A stretch of DNA of 64,000 bases, taken from contig NADL03000492.1 of NCBI GenBank assembly GCA_002205965.3, forward strand, positions 1,612,001 through 1,676,000, given 5' to 3'. The position numbers were made by a program, and so were the translations under genes. The notes under the pieces were generated by a model. It saw only the letters and a program-made list of their open reading frames with translations, searched no databases and had not been told where the DNA came from. Source of the DNA: Kappaphycus alvarezii. Taxonomy: Eukaryota > Rhodophyta > Florideophyceae > Gigartinales > Solieriaceae. Positions 17,055-28,700 of the stretch are shown piece by piece (position 1 is the stretch's first letter; each line of letters opens with the position of its first letter).

Positions 17055-20000
17055 GTTGGGTAATCTTGCAAGTGAATACTGTAATGCAGAAAAGTAGTGA
17101 ATCTTGTTTGGTCAGAATTAAATTTGGGTCACAAGGGCCCATCGAGGATGCAAATGGTAGGGAGGTGCAATTTAGTGGCCGCTAGTGTCCAGAAGACAAT
17201 TGTACTCATAGGAGTCCACAGTTCTAACGGCAAAATTTTACATAAAAAAATTGCAGAATGACATCATCAGCTTTTCAGTATATTCACTAGCACCCTTAGG
17301 TATTCAAACGTGCAACACTTCAGAGTTTACACCTCAACTGTTCAACTGATCACACAAGTTTGTCAACATCGCAAAATTTATCCAAAAATGACAAATCCTA
17401 ATGACTCCCGTCAACAACCTGGAAACCTTGTCCACACTCGAGCAACCATTGTTACATCAGCGGCTGAGTGTAAGCAACTATTCGGTTCTCTTTGGAAAAT
17501 TAAGCGCGTCAACGGATCTGTGGTCATCGAAATTGAAACATATACCGGAAGTTGTCAGACAACGGTCACCGCAAACTGGTCCATTCAGAACGAACAAAGC
17601 GTGCCAGCTTGCAAGTTGTCAACATCAAGACAGGAGAAGCATCTGAAGGTGGCTCAGCATCATCCAATGAAATGAAGGCATCTACTGCCGTGATCGAAAT
17701 CCCAAATCGTCAACCTTCAGAAGAAGAACCTCGAGAAGAAGCCAATGGGATGGTCAGAGTAGGAGGGGTATGCAAAGAAGTGCATGGAAAAATTTGGACC
17801 AATCATGAGGTATCATTACTGTTGAATGGCTCAACGGCACATCGGCCATTGAAGGTAATTGGTCCAGCAGGTGAAACGTACATTCAAGGTCATATCGAGC
17901 ACGAGAAGACACCCCATGCGATTTTTTCCTTTGCACGTTTCCCCTCGCCTTTTCTAGAATTAACGATTTTACAAACCGGAAACTCGCTAATCGTGGGCAC
18001 ATGCATGCAACAGCTGATGAAATTCTGAAGTTTTTTGGGATAATCATATTGCTATGCAGATTCGAGTTCACAAGCATAAGGTTGCTTCGGAGTACACAGT
18101 CTACATACAAGTACATTCCACTGGCAATGTTTGGAAAAATATTTTCGAGGAACAATTTCGAAGCACTGGTCTCATGTATTACGGTCAGCCACTACAAGGA
18201 AACTAAAAGCACTGACAGAAGATCGTCTTTGGTCAGTGGATTGGTAGAAGCCACAAAACGGCATAGGAGGTCAAGTTTGTCACCATCGGAGAGAATTTGC
18301 GTGGATGAAAGCATGTCGCGCTGGTACGGAATGGGCGGAAACTGGACGTCAGAAGGACTACCGCACTATGTCCCTATGGACTGTAAGCCTGAAAACGGAT
18401 GTGAAATCCGTGATCTGATGTGGTGTCAGTGGAATTGTATTGAATTTGGAGATTGTTCTGTCAGTATCTGGAAACAGTAATCGGCGTTACGAGTCGAATT
18501 TCCCTCATGGAACTGCTGTTGCTCTTCGCCTTACAGAGCCTTTGTTTCATTCCAATCGACTTGTTTGTGCAGACTCTGCATTTCCTTCTGTGACCAAAGC
18601 AAATGCACTTTTCGAATATGGACTGAGGTTTACAGGTGTCGTCAAGAATCCGACATGGAAGTTTCCTATGTCATTTTTGTCAGGGCTGGAACTTTTTAGG
18701 CGTGGGGATCATATTTGCATGGTAAGTTCGAGGACGGAAAGCAATCCTTCTATGATGGCCGTTATGTGGATGGATAGAGAGAGAAGATATTTTGTCAGTA
18801 CTTCCGGTACAACACTTTCTTCAGAGCCTACCAGAAGGTCTCGTTGGAGATCTTCTGGCAATGAAATGGTGCTTGCGGAAAAGGAAATTCCAGTCCCAAC
18901 GGTTGTCAGCACATACTGTGAAACTTGGTCCCAGATTTACAGACATAACATATTCAGACAGGATGATCTCGGATTGGAGAAGAAATTCGAAGTCAATGAT
19001 TGGTCGTTAAGGGTGAGTACATCTTCGATTGCAATTTTCATCGTTGATTTTTGGATACTATACAAGGGTTTGATGGGGGCGAGATATTGCATGCCGCAAA
19101 AGCATTTTTATGCAAAACTTGCAGAGCAGCTCATTGACAATTCATTTGATTCTATTGGCCTCCGCAGATCTGATGTTGATGTTCTGGAGCATTCTATTCC
19201 GTCATTGGTCTGCGGTACTGGAATCCGCTTAGTTCCCACAATGAAAAGGCGCAAAGGAGCCAATGGGCCCCAACGAAAGTGGCGTTTCAAAGCAGATGCA
19301 AAATTTGCAAATCTGACAAGAAGTCCAAATTTCTCACCTCTGAGTGCCTGAAACTGAACAAGGAGGTTTGCATATGCCATTCAGAGACAGGACGTAACTT
19401 CTTTCAAAAACACTTACGCGATGTCCCTTTCTGTCATAATTAGATGATGCTTTATACTACTCTATAGTGATTTTTACTTACCTGTGCTTGCATTCTTTGT
19501 AGGCTGACTGAGCAAAAATAAAAAAAGTGAGCCCTTGACTATAACTTCCTACATTTCTTGTTCGCGTCGTTCGACTCGCGGAATTAGCATAAGTACCTAT
19601 GGCTTTAGTCCCCTTTATTAGTGATCAATGAATTAACCCCTCTGCTCATGTTCAAGTGGTCGCGCTAAGCAAACTGAGGTAGCAGCTGTCACAGAAATGT
19701 CGACCTTCCTAAAGGAAGTTTTTTCCCTCCTGTGGAGCGCTGCAAGTCGGACTCACGATTTCCTTTTCCATTCTATACTTGAGGCCCAGTAGGCCACGGC
19801 GGTTGTTGTGAATGGGGATGAAACTACTTTTATAGTTAGGGGATGTTAGTCTTCAGGGATTCAGCACACCAAGGTATAATTTTAATTAAAAATATCTGGG
19901 TATTTTCGAACAATCATTTGTACTCATATGAGTATGTTACTGTACTCATAAGAGTGCATTTGCTTGTCCTTTGGACACTAGCGGCCACTACATTGCATCT

Positions 20001-20195
20001 CCCTACCATTTGCATCCTCACACCAGGCTAGCTCTTGGCTAGCAATATAGTCGGACCCTGCAACGGACACCTGCTTTACTGATATACAAAGCTACACCAT
20101 CATCAATGGGCCCTTATGACGCACATTCAATTCCGACCAAACAAGATTCATCAATTTTCTGCATTACAGTATTAACTTCGAGTTCACGCATTAGC
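17055..20195 (+). mobile_element. piggyBac-type DNA transposon with long inverted repeats
   Basis: The transposase pseudogene is bracketed by a left repeat at about 17,055-17,210 and its reverse complement at about 19,943-20,195. Shared blocks are AATACTGTAATGCAG, GAATCTTGTTTGGTC, AAGGGCCCAT, AGGATGCAAATGGTAGGGAG, GTGGCCGCTAGTGTCC and a TACTCATA at the inner edge. The right arm carries about 80 additional bases (about 20,019-20,100) absent from the left. TTAA, the usual piggyBac target, occurs at 20,172-20,175 at the right edge but is TGAA on the left. The exact termini are therefore unsure. Confidence 0.75.
17388..19443 (+). pseudogene. piggyBac-like transposase, frameshifted
   Basis: Catalyses cut-and-paste transposition in the nucleus. 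Starting from ATG 17,388 (MTNPNDSRQQ), an N-terminal segment SLWKIKRVNGSVVIEIE leads into the DDE domain: ADEILKFFGIIILLCRFEF, PSERICVDESMSRWYGMGG (first catalytic Asp), HYVPMDCKPENGCEI, NRLVCADSAFPSV (second Asp), MAVMWMDRERRYFVST, and IYRHNIFRQDDLGLEKKF followed by a WSLRV block. The C-terminal Cys/His finger (CKICKSD ... CLKLNKEVCICHSE) is present up to TAG at 19,441. Frame changes are needed near 17,640, 18,005, 18,420 and 19,285, so it is inactive, yet all catalytic positions I can identify survive. That suggests decay mainly by indels and recent loss. Confidence 0.85.
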
Positions 20196-20268
20196 AGAGT
20201 GGATATAAACGACCACATATTCCATGCATTGAAATTACCCAAAAATTACCCGATACGAAATCCAGTAA
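20190..20268 (+). repeat. SINE-like right end
   Basis: GTGGATATAAACGACCACAT, ATTCCATGCATTGAAATTAC and CCAAAAATTACCCG match 62,664-62,716 in order and orientation. It abuts the right edge of the piggyBac element. Confidence 0.6.
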
Positions 20269-20404
20269 AGTATTACCGTATTTTCCAATTTTGTACAGTA
20301 CATACGAGGCCAAAGCCGCATTTAGTGCATAGTCCTCCTACCGCACACAGGACTTACTGCCATTTAGCATCTTTTGTTCCAACAACCCACCCACATAAAA
20401 GAAG

Positions 20405-21180
20405 CTGACCGATGCAGTACATAGGGCACTCTACGAGGAGCTCCCTCAGGGGGACATCCGCACAAGAGACTTTCGGGCATCCATGAAATTACCTGTTGAG
20501 CAGTCTTGGTCCACTTTGTTCCAAGCTCAGGTCTCAAAACCTCCATTACCACGTAGAACTTGCCAATTTGGCTCCAGTACGTTTGTCAGATACCCCTGTT
20601 CGCACCAGGAACCTCCTGCTCGAGCGCTTATTGCCCAGAAACAATGGACATTCATGGAGAACACCTGCTCCATTGCAAGTATGACCGACAAAGAATAGCC
20701 CGCCACAACGACCAAGTATCGTTACTGGGCAGCTGCCCCACCCTTTCCGCAAGGCACCAAACCCTCGAGCCAAGACCACCACAGAAACACGAAACCAGAC
20801 CAGACAGCAGGGCGACTGGTGCTACCTGGGGTACCAATTACTTCAATGCCACATTTATCAACACTTGGCACGCTCTCATCGGAGGGCAAGGGCCGTAAAC
20901 CCCCTCACCAGCTTGGAAGTAGCCTATGAGAAAAGCTCCGGGAATAAATAGATTTCGTTGCTGGATTGTCGGACAGGAATCGACCATCGCAATCTCCACC
21001 CTTGGCGGCTGGCACCCAGACGCCTTTTCCCCCGTGACAGAGGTGACACGCTGAGTCGCTAACCGTGCTATGGAACAATTCCCTAAGGTCAGGAAAACAC
21101 TCTTACAGCGGCATTCTGCGTTAATGGTTGCTTCAAACGCCGTATATCTGCTGACAGGGCTCGTTGCAACGTTTTAGTCG
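20405..21180 (+). mobile_element. RLE-7: decayed Zn finger/RLE fragment of an RLE-2-like element
   Basis: Plus strand. KLTDAVHRALYEELPQGDIR, a finger CSSAYCPETMDIHGEHLLHC at 20,600-20,660, then RPDSRATGATWGTNYFNATF (the Asp of D-x-T is now Asn). After stops and a frame change come ISTLGGWHPDAFSPVTEVTR and VANRAMEQFPKVRKTLLQRH. The last block gives the C-terminus of the RLE-2 lineage that is missing from RLE-2 itself, and it matches RLE-8 at 61,892-62,113. Confidence 0.75.
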
Positions 21181-21230
21181 CCGTACCATGGCACGCCGAT
21201 TTTCATTGCAGTGTTTTCACCGCTGTCTCC

Positions 21231-21272
21231 ACACTGCACAGGCTACACTGCACAGGCTACACTGCACAGGCT
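21231..21272. repeat. 14-bp tandem repeat, three exact units
   Basis: ACACTGCACAGGCT repeated three times without mismatch, just beyond the RLE-7 remnant. Confidence 0.9.
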
Positions 21273-21589
21273 AATGGGAATTGCACCCTATGTTCCACTC
21301 GCAGTAAACTATCCCACACGTTGCCCCCCTACAATTGCGTGCAACATGTATTACCAGTACCTACAATTTTTTCAAAAATAGTGCTGGCTATCACTACCCA
21401 CCAACATGGTACTCTTGCGAAGGGTACAACCTTCCGGTACCAGCGCGGTAGTGTTTGACGGCACGAGCGATGTCCGTTTTTTTCTTCTTCTACGAAAACG
21501 TCGTCATGGATTCTAGAGCAGACACGGAGAAAGAAATTAACTTTTTCAAGCATCTAGATGGGGACGCTTTCGACTTCCACCACAAAAAA

Positions 21590-24000
21590 TTTGCTTGTGA
21601 TGGAGAGCTAAAATTGTAATAAAAAACTAGTTCTGGGCTCTATTGGATTATGGAGCCGTTCCTAATGTAATTTCAGCCGATTTTTCTCGCCGGTTGTACC
21701 TTTCACCGAACTTCAAGTTGAAGAGAATTAATGTCGCGAATGGTGACAGTTATTCAATTGATGGCCGTTTTTTGAAAGCTACGACGACATTTTGAGATCA
21801 AGCGGTCAAATAGGATTTCCTCGTTGAAGAGAAGCCCCCGTTAGATATTAATATCGGTCTCCGCACGCTCTCGGCTATGTATGCGAAATGGATTTCGAAG
21901 CTCATTGTGTTAGCCTGCACATCAGCTCCGAGGAAGTGGTAATATCCCTTGAACCAAACTCTAAATCTGGCAAGAAGAAGCTGGTTGAAGGCGAATACAT
22001 TGGGACCCACAGCGAGTTCTTAACATACGATTAAAAAGTTGGCCCAGATTTATCGTACTCATCGGAAAAATAACTTATCCTGGCTATTTTCGAAGATAAA
22101 TCTTCCGGATCAGACGGGAATCATACCAGTGAAGGATTTACTACGGACGAAAAAGAAAAGAAGGAAAAAATTCGTGATGCTCTGAGGGCTCGACTCGCTC
22201 ACTTGCAGAAAGAAACGCAGGGAGAGATAAATGGCTTGCTTCGAGACACAGGAATAGTCGCCTGGAATATAGAACAGCTACGCCCGGCATCCTTTCCAAC
22301 GAAAAATTCCTTCGAAATAAAGGAGCCTACTCTGATCTACCGCCAGGCTCGACGAATGTCGTTTACATTACGATGTAGGCCGTTAGGTAATCAAAAACAT
22401 GTTGAAAGCTGGTATCATTACCCCTGCATCTTCTGCCGGGTATTTTTTCGTAGTAATAGTAATAAGGAAGGATGTAATTACCCGCTTCTGTGTGGAAAAC
22501 AGAATTTTGAACCCGAAAATGAAGGCCGACCGATGGGCGCTACCAAAGATAGAAGAAATATTCGACGATTTAAAGGGTACCTCTGTCTTCGACACCCTAT
22601 ATTTATTCGCTAGATATTGATATATAAGCATGAGCGAAGACTGCAAAGAGATGAAGGCTTTAGTCAGCAGCTTCGGTACCTTCAAGTAATAAATGCGTCC
22701 TCTATCCAGCCAATAATGGAGTACACCTTAAAGAACATTACCTTTACTCGTGTATATTTGGGTGAAGTCATTGTGTTCTAAAAATCCATCGAGGAGCACA
22801 TAAAAAAGCTACGTGTCGTCCTCGATGCCATCGGAGGGGCTGGGCTGAAGCTCAAGATTAGCAAGTGCGAGTTCGCTGAACCCTTTGTTAAGCTGATTGG
22901 GCACCGCTCCGATAAGAAAGGAGCGCACGACGACTACGAAAAGGGAAAGGCCGTAATTTTAGCATAGTTTACTACGAATACGACTAAGTTGCGCGGCTTC
23001 TTCGGCCTTGCGGGTTGCTACCGTCACTTTATCAAAGACTTTGCTGGTATATTCGACTCTCTTCATGCCATTACTTCGGAGAAAATGAGTTTGAATGGTC
23101 AGAAGTGATGTCCTTGGCTTTCGAGACTCTCAGTTAAACGCTTATATCACCGCCTGTTCTAGATTTTCCTGATTTTGAGTCCCGTTTTTTTGTGTAAACG
23201 GATGCTTCAAGCGTCGCTGTGGGAGCCGTTTTCGCGCAAAACAAGGAAGAAACCAAGTTTAATCCTATTCAATACGCAATCCGAACGATTAATTCGGCCG
23301 TACAGAATTATTATGCATGAAAAAGAAAAGATTTCGCCGTCACTCTCGATCTAAGGAGGTTTGGATTTCATTTCCTTTAACATAGCCTTTCAAGTTAGTA
23401 ACCAACCTCTAAACTCTTCTTTACACCTTCAAGAAGAATGATGTACACTGAAGATTGGCAAGGTGGATGGAATTATAGGCAAAGAATGAGCTCTAAGTCG
23501 AGTATAGACCGGGACCAAACAGTGGAGTAGCCGATTATCTCTCTCGCACACCTCCAGATGGACTCTCGCTATCTTCCGAAGCAGGTGGGGGAGATCTAAT
23601 AGCCGTAATACCTTCCGTCGCTGTCGAAGAGAAACAGCCGCTTGAACCCTTTCTGCTCGCCGTTTATGTTCATTTACAAGGGTTAAACGTACAGAAAAAA
23701 AAGAAGAAAAGCACCTTTCGATCAAGCGTATGATTAAGTATTTCATAATTTAGTAAGGAAAGTTGTTGAGGAGCAAGAAAAAGAGCCGAAGTTTGTCCAT
23801 TTCATGAAGGAAATGGTCGTGATATTGCGCACAATACACGATGATATAGGTCAATGGGATAGAGAGATAACACTAAAATTCGTCACGGACCGTTAATGGT
23901 AATGCTACACTTCTTGGGTTTCTTTACTTCGGTATGGTGGCGCGTAGCTTAGGATACATGCAACGAAAATCTGTCGCCGCTAACCAGATTAAAGTGCCGA
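21590..24000 (+). mobile_element. Gypsy-H: decayed Ty3/gypsy pol region
   Basis: Plus strand. Aspartic-protease remnant LLDYGAVPNVISADFSRRLY (DSG altered to DYG) near 21,640-21,700. A pre-RT segment KEKKEKIRDALRARLAHLQK leads to PTLIYRQARRMS. RT parts: MLKAGIITPASSAGYFFVVI and RFCVENRILNPKMKADRWAL (22,399-22,620), then a broken YLGEVIV active site near 22,755 and AGLKLKISKCEFAEPFVKLI. RNase H: TDASSVAVGAVFAQNKEETK near 23,200. RPGPNSGVADYLSRTPPDG follows at about 23,510, and an integrase Zn finger start (TIHDDIGQWDREITLKF) at about 23,830. Many stops occur, and the integrase core is not recognisable. Confidence 0.8.
22203..22620 (+). pseudogene. Gypsy-H reverse transcriptase N-terminal part
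   Basis: Two open frames (22,203-22,613 and 22,399-22,620) carry the fingers/palm start of a Ty3-type RT: a PTLIYRQARRMS-like entry, KAGIITPASSAG, RFCVENRILNPKMKADRWAL and PKIEEIFDDLKGTSVFDTL. The expected TTLDLFAGYWQ block is corrupted to DTLYLFARY at the end. Downstream RT is scattered over other frames. Confidence 0.75.
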
Positions 24001-24491
24001 AAATCATCAAGTCTACAGTTGTCATCCGGTTTTTCTTCTCCGCAACAAAGCTTCAAAGATGCCTCCCAGAATCTCATAGCGTATTCCTAAGCACAGTCAA
24101 AAATGAGGACCGAATCCTCACAGGCATCTAGACAAAAAGCGTTTTGGGAACCAAGACGCCCCACTACTGCTGTTGGAACATATGTCCCGTTAGAAGATGA
24201 GTTAAGAAGCCCTTAAACACAGTCGGTTTTACTCCTTGATGATGACTTCTCTTGAACCTTCAGGTCTTTTTTCGATCCGAAATCAAATAATACTTCAGAG
24301 GAATCTGTAAGAAAGCGAGGATAGCACCCTAAAAAATGGGAACAAAACTCGGAAATATTTGTTCGGATGCTCTTGAAAGCACGAGTCCACATACGAATCG
24401 CGCCAATGCAAGTATTCAGCTTTCTGTGGAAGAATTTGCTCACGACCAAGCCTTCTTACTTCTCCCTCTACGAATGCCGACTTAGGGGATC

Positions 24492-24893
24492 GTGAAGCCT
24501 GTATTTCGCGGGCGCTTCCCTAAAAGTGAAGGTGTAGAGGTCGATTGGGTGCGATTCATTGGTCTACTCGTCGACACCGAAGTAACGCCCTTGGAAACAG
24601 TCTTTCACGCCCTCGAGAATCTTCCAAATCACCTCGGAAATTACCTATTCTGGGTTTTGCGAGCACTAGTCATGGGTTTCCTCGTCAATAAGATACCCGG
24701 TGAGAATAAGCCTGAAGGCCATCTCGCGATAAAATCACCTGCAAGATCTTGGGATGACACGAAATTAACCAAATTGGCTCCGTACAGCACTAGGGCCAAG
24801 AAGAAGTTTAATTCGACGGATTCAGATTCTCCTCGTTCGGGAGCTCCGAAAAAGGGCCTGAAAAAGATTTCTGTTTCGTCTCCATCGACGTGA
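24492..24893 (+). CDS. Unidentified 133-codon frame 3' of Gypsy-H
   Basis: Begins MKPVFRGRFPKSEGVEVDWV. The C-terminal 50 residues are Lys/Ser-rich (STRAKKKFNSTDSDSPRSGA). It lies between the Gypsy-H integrase remnant and the candidate LTR, where a gypsy element would carry integrase C-terminus or an accessory frame. I see no chromodomain or integrase motif. It may be element-derived or chance. Confidence 0.25.
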   Translation: MKPVFRGRFPKSEGVEVDWVRFIGLLVDTEVTPLETVFHALENLPNHLGNYLFWVLRALVMGFLVNKIPGENKPEGHLAIKSPARSWDDTKLTKLAPYSTRAKKKFNSTDSDSPRSGAPKKGLKKISVSSPST

Positions 24894-25470
24894 TACTTCA
24901 TAATTTTGATCGTTTCGGCACAACCGGAGAGCGGAACAGTCTTCTTTGTGCTAATCTGAGCACGAATCAGTCGGTCTTCAGAAAACTTCTACCGATTTTC
25001 TGTCGACGCTGAGTGAGGGAAATTGGACGGACGCTTTCTCGCTGCCTTAAACATCCACTCGAGTCGAGGTGCACTCCCCTTATCGATTTCTCGGGAGTTT
25101 TTTTCGTTTTCGCCATCCCAATACTCTTCGTAGGCGTTTTTGAATGCGTTACCACCGTTTTCGTCCGTACTAGCAGGGATAGATCGAGTCCAGAAGGGGT
25201 TGTCCGACCTCAAGCAACCTGTGTTCTACACGAAAACGGTAAGCAGTCAGTGGAGAGCAGTGAAAGGATCGTGAGTGGAATAGAGCAGCCGGGGAAAGAG
25301 AAAGCGCGACTAATGGCGGAGCGCGCAAAATAGCGTGGGTAACCCCTACAGGGTGTAAGGGCGAAGAAGGGTGCGCGTGGCGTAAGGTAGCGAGTGAGAT
25401 GTGGATGCATGGGGGGTCTTGAAATAAATGGGTGCACAATGCTGCTTAAATAATGTGCCGTGCAAAATCT

Positions 25471-25778
25471 CGAGAAAGGGGGAGTGTTGGTGTAGTTCGC
25501 TACCTTGGTAGAATATATGTCTATGACTACATATACGAGTGATTTTATTACTGTACTTACTGTACGTCTAGTTACTGTACGTTATCTCGCGACAGTTTGA
25601 ACTCGTGAAATTTTATTATTAGTTTTGCGTGGATATGAGCCACTCACCTCTGGGTGTCAGGTCTATATACCCGAGGCCAGTGAGCACCTGTGCTTTCATT
25701 AAAAGAATGGAAAGCGTTTCATTCCACTACCTACCATTCACCCTAGAAGCACACGCTATTCCACATCCTCAACTAACA
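25471..25778 (+). repeat. Polypurine tract and candidate 3' LTR of Gypsy-H
   Basis: GAGAAAGGGGGAG (25,472-25,484) is directly followed by TGTTGGTGTAGTTCGC, the arrangement expected of a polypurine tract primer next to an LTR beginning TG. A plausible end is AACTAACA at 25,771-25,778, which is nearly the inverse of TGTTGG. The first about 200 bp recur at 13,534-13,740. No matching 5' LTR is visible upstream of 21.5 kb, so the boundary is inferred. Confidence 0.55.
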
Positions 25779-25779
25779 A

Positions 25780-28700
25780 AAAGTCCAACCCGACGTTTAG
25801 TTGTCGTGTGGCCATAGTCGGATTATATTGAAATTATAGCCAAAGGTCCCACACAAGAAAGGCCTACATTTTTGGTACAGATAGGGGAAACAGAAGGGGT
25901 TCATTGGCTGTACCAGGCATGCTGATTGAAATACAGTCAAGTTGTGTGGTTTTTTCAGATGTGTCTGGTTGAGGGGGATGTTATGGTCTTTCTAAACATG
26001 AAACATTGAAAAGGTGAAAAGCGAAGAACCAGTCACTACATCCAAAGTGTAAACGGTTGTTTCAACTTTTCAACAATTGACCAAGAAATTCCACATTTGT
26101 CGGTCACAATTTTAAATGTGAAAAGAAGCGAAGAGAATAGACATCTACCATTTTCCAAGCATGCAGCTGCCGTACTAATTAGACCACGGAGTCTCAAAAG
26201 TAGTTTCTAACCTCGGTTAAAATTCTTAAAATGAAAATTTCAAGTCTTCCCGAACCCAATCGCGCTTCCAACTCAACTTATCCCAACCTCTTCTACCGTC
26301 CATCCGCTTTCGCACCCAACGAAACGCTCTTATGACAACTCTAATTTCTATCCGTGATAGAAGTGTCCTTATACGAGGCAAAGGTTGACCTAATATTAGG
26401 AATATACTCTTTGCCATACAAATGTTTATAGTAGCTATAGCGATGAAAACGATTTTTTGGGGCCCGTAAATAATTACCAAAAAAGAAGCTATGGAAACAT
26501 ATAATTGCAGTTTATATGTGTTCAACAGCTTTAAAAAGCTACAAATTACGCTAAATCATCCTGTCGCAGGTACTGAAAGCATGAACTGTCGTAAAATCGA
26601 GAATAATGGGAAAAAGTAGTTCGTACTGTGACCACCATTAAGAAACTGAAAAATATTTTTCGATCGAACTAAACTCCTGTTGAAGAAAACATACGAACAC
26701 GAAAAATATCGATTTTCTTTTAAAATATTAGCTCTAATTTTTAACGTTGTATGAAGATAATGGTCTGGTGGACCCTAAGAAGTGAGCACGGCAGCACTGC
26801 CGCAAAGGCGCCAAGGATATTTAGATAAGTTAATACAAAAGGAAAGATCAGGATGGAGGTAAAAGGATAAAAATATACGTCTTTCAGCTGACTCTCTCCT
26901 CAGTGGACAATGCATTTACTATTTATGGTCGTCCTAAAATTATATCCGCTTGACTCTCTCTTCCCCAGTTAAAAGTGGTCATCTTTCAAGTGAGCTACAC
27001 GTGGCCAAATTTCGGGCAGCTGAGATGCGCCGGTGAACGTGCGATCTTGAAAATTAGGCCTAGCTCTGATCAGCATTAACTTTTCTGCCAAAATCATCAC
27101 ACATCGCAAATCACAGCGAAGGCGTGTGCTGCAATTTTTCCAGTTTTTAACTCATCTACCAATCAACCCCACATATAGAATGATACCCTACTGCAATCAA
27201 TGGAGGCTGACTATCTCTTCCGACCCGCATGCATCCTAATTAACCATACCAAAAGATCAGTACTCTTACTTACTGGCAGTTCTTTTCCATTACCCAAATA
27301 TACAATATTAAAACTCATATGGAGTTTGATACCTTCAAACTATGTACCATATCTCACTATCTATTTGCACCTACGCTAATAATTACCTATCGCAGGATTT
27401 TCCCCGTTCCGAACAGTCGGCAACAACATACACCGGTTGCTCTTTTTCGTTCATTTCTCATCCAGCTCCTAAATCATGCGTACTTTAACCCGCGGGTAGA
27501 TCTTTACGATCCCTCACACACAGAAAAGAATGATTCCTCCTTGCGATGTTTACTTCAAATTACACTACACAAAACTCATCCCCGACTATTGAGTTATTTT
27601 TGTAATTGAATGGTGTAATATCATACATATTGTATGCTCACGGATTTTTAAAACGGTTAAAATTGCTTATCACGTTATATGAACGATCTACCCAAAGCGA
27701 TGCTCAAAGAGAGGAGGGGTTCGAAATAGACTATGGCTTAATCAGAACTTGAGGCCTGCCCGTAAGAAACACAAGCAAGGGGTTCACTTGAATAGTTTTT
27801 TTGTAATAGGTGCTCTTTCATCCGTGTTGAAACCATTGAATCCCGAAAAGGCCAAAAAAGGAAGAACAAGAATAACAAAAAGCTCTCTTTTAGGCCTTAA
27901 ATAATAGAAGTAAGTCCAATAAATCCATACTTGATGCTATTAGGCAAACAGAAGAAATTAATTTATTGGAAAGCTAAGATTAGGAAAGAAAAACTTGAAA
28001 AGGCCATAAAGCATTTAGATCTCTTTGCACTTCTAAAATAGGTACATGCGTAAATTTGAATTCATAATTAATTCTGCAGATACGATTAATGCTTATTCTG
28101 TGGTTTTTTAGCTTCGATGACAAGATTATGTACTAAATGCCGCATTTTCACTCAATAAAATCCCTGGAAGAGATTTTTGCCGATAAAAAGTGTAGATTTT
28201 TTGAAATGAAATTCCTATCGATTTCGGACCAATCTTTTTCTCATTCCATACGACGTATTTATATCCGAAGTTAGCTGAAGCTGAAGAAGATACGGCCGAA
28301 TCTCCAGAAATTATAAGTTTTAGCTTCATTTTGCATCGCTTTGTCAGTTGGGTATTCAAAGATGAATGAAATCGTCTTCGGGTTCCTGGGGCGTGGAGAT
28401 TGAAATGGGAAAGGCTAGAATACACCAAATAATCGATGGTTTGGTACGTATCTAAACAGTCTTGATATTCCAGGAGTCTGCGGTCGAACTGTCTTAAGAG
28501 ACTATCTGTTATCGTGTAGCACCATTTCTATTTCAAATTTCTCATGTTTTTGTAAATTGAGCTCTTTTCTTGATGTATTGAGAAAGGCGTGATATCTAGT
28601 ATCATGAATCTATTTCTTAGAAATTCAAAAAGTCATAAAACAACCGTGAGATGTACTTCTAAATTTTTGAAAAATTTCAATGATGTTTTTATTTGAGTTG

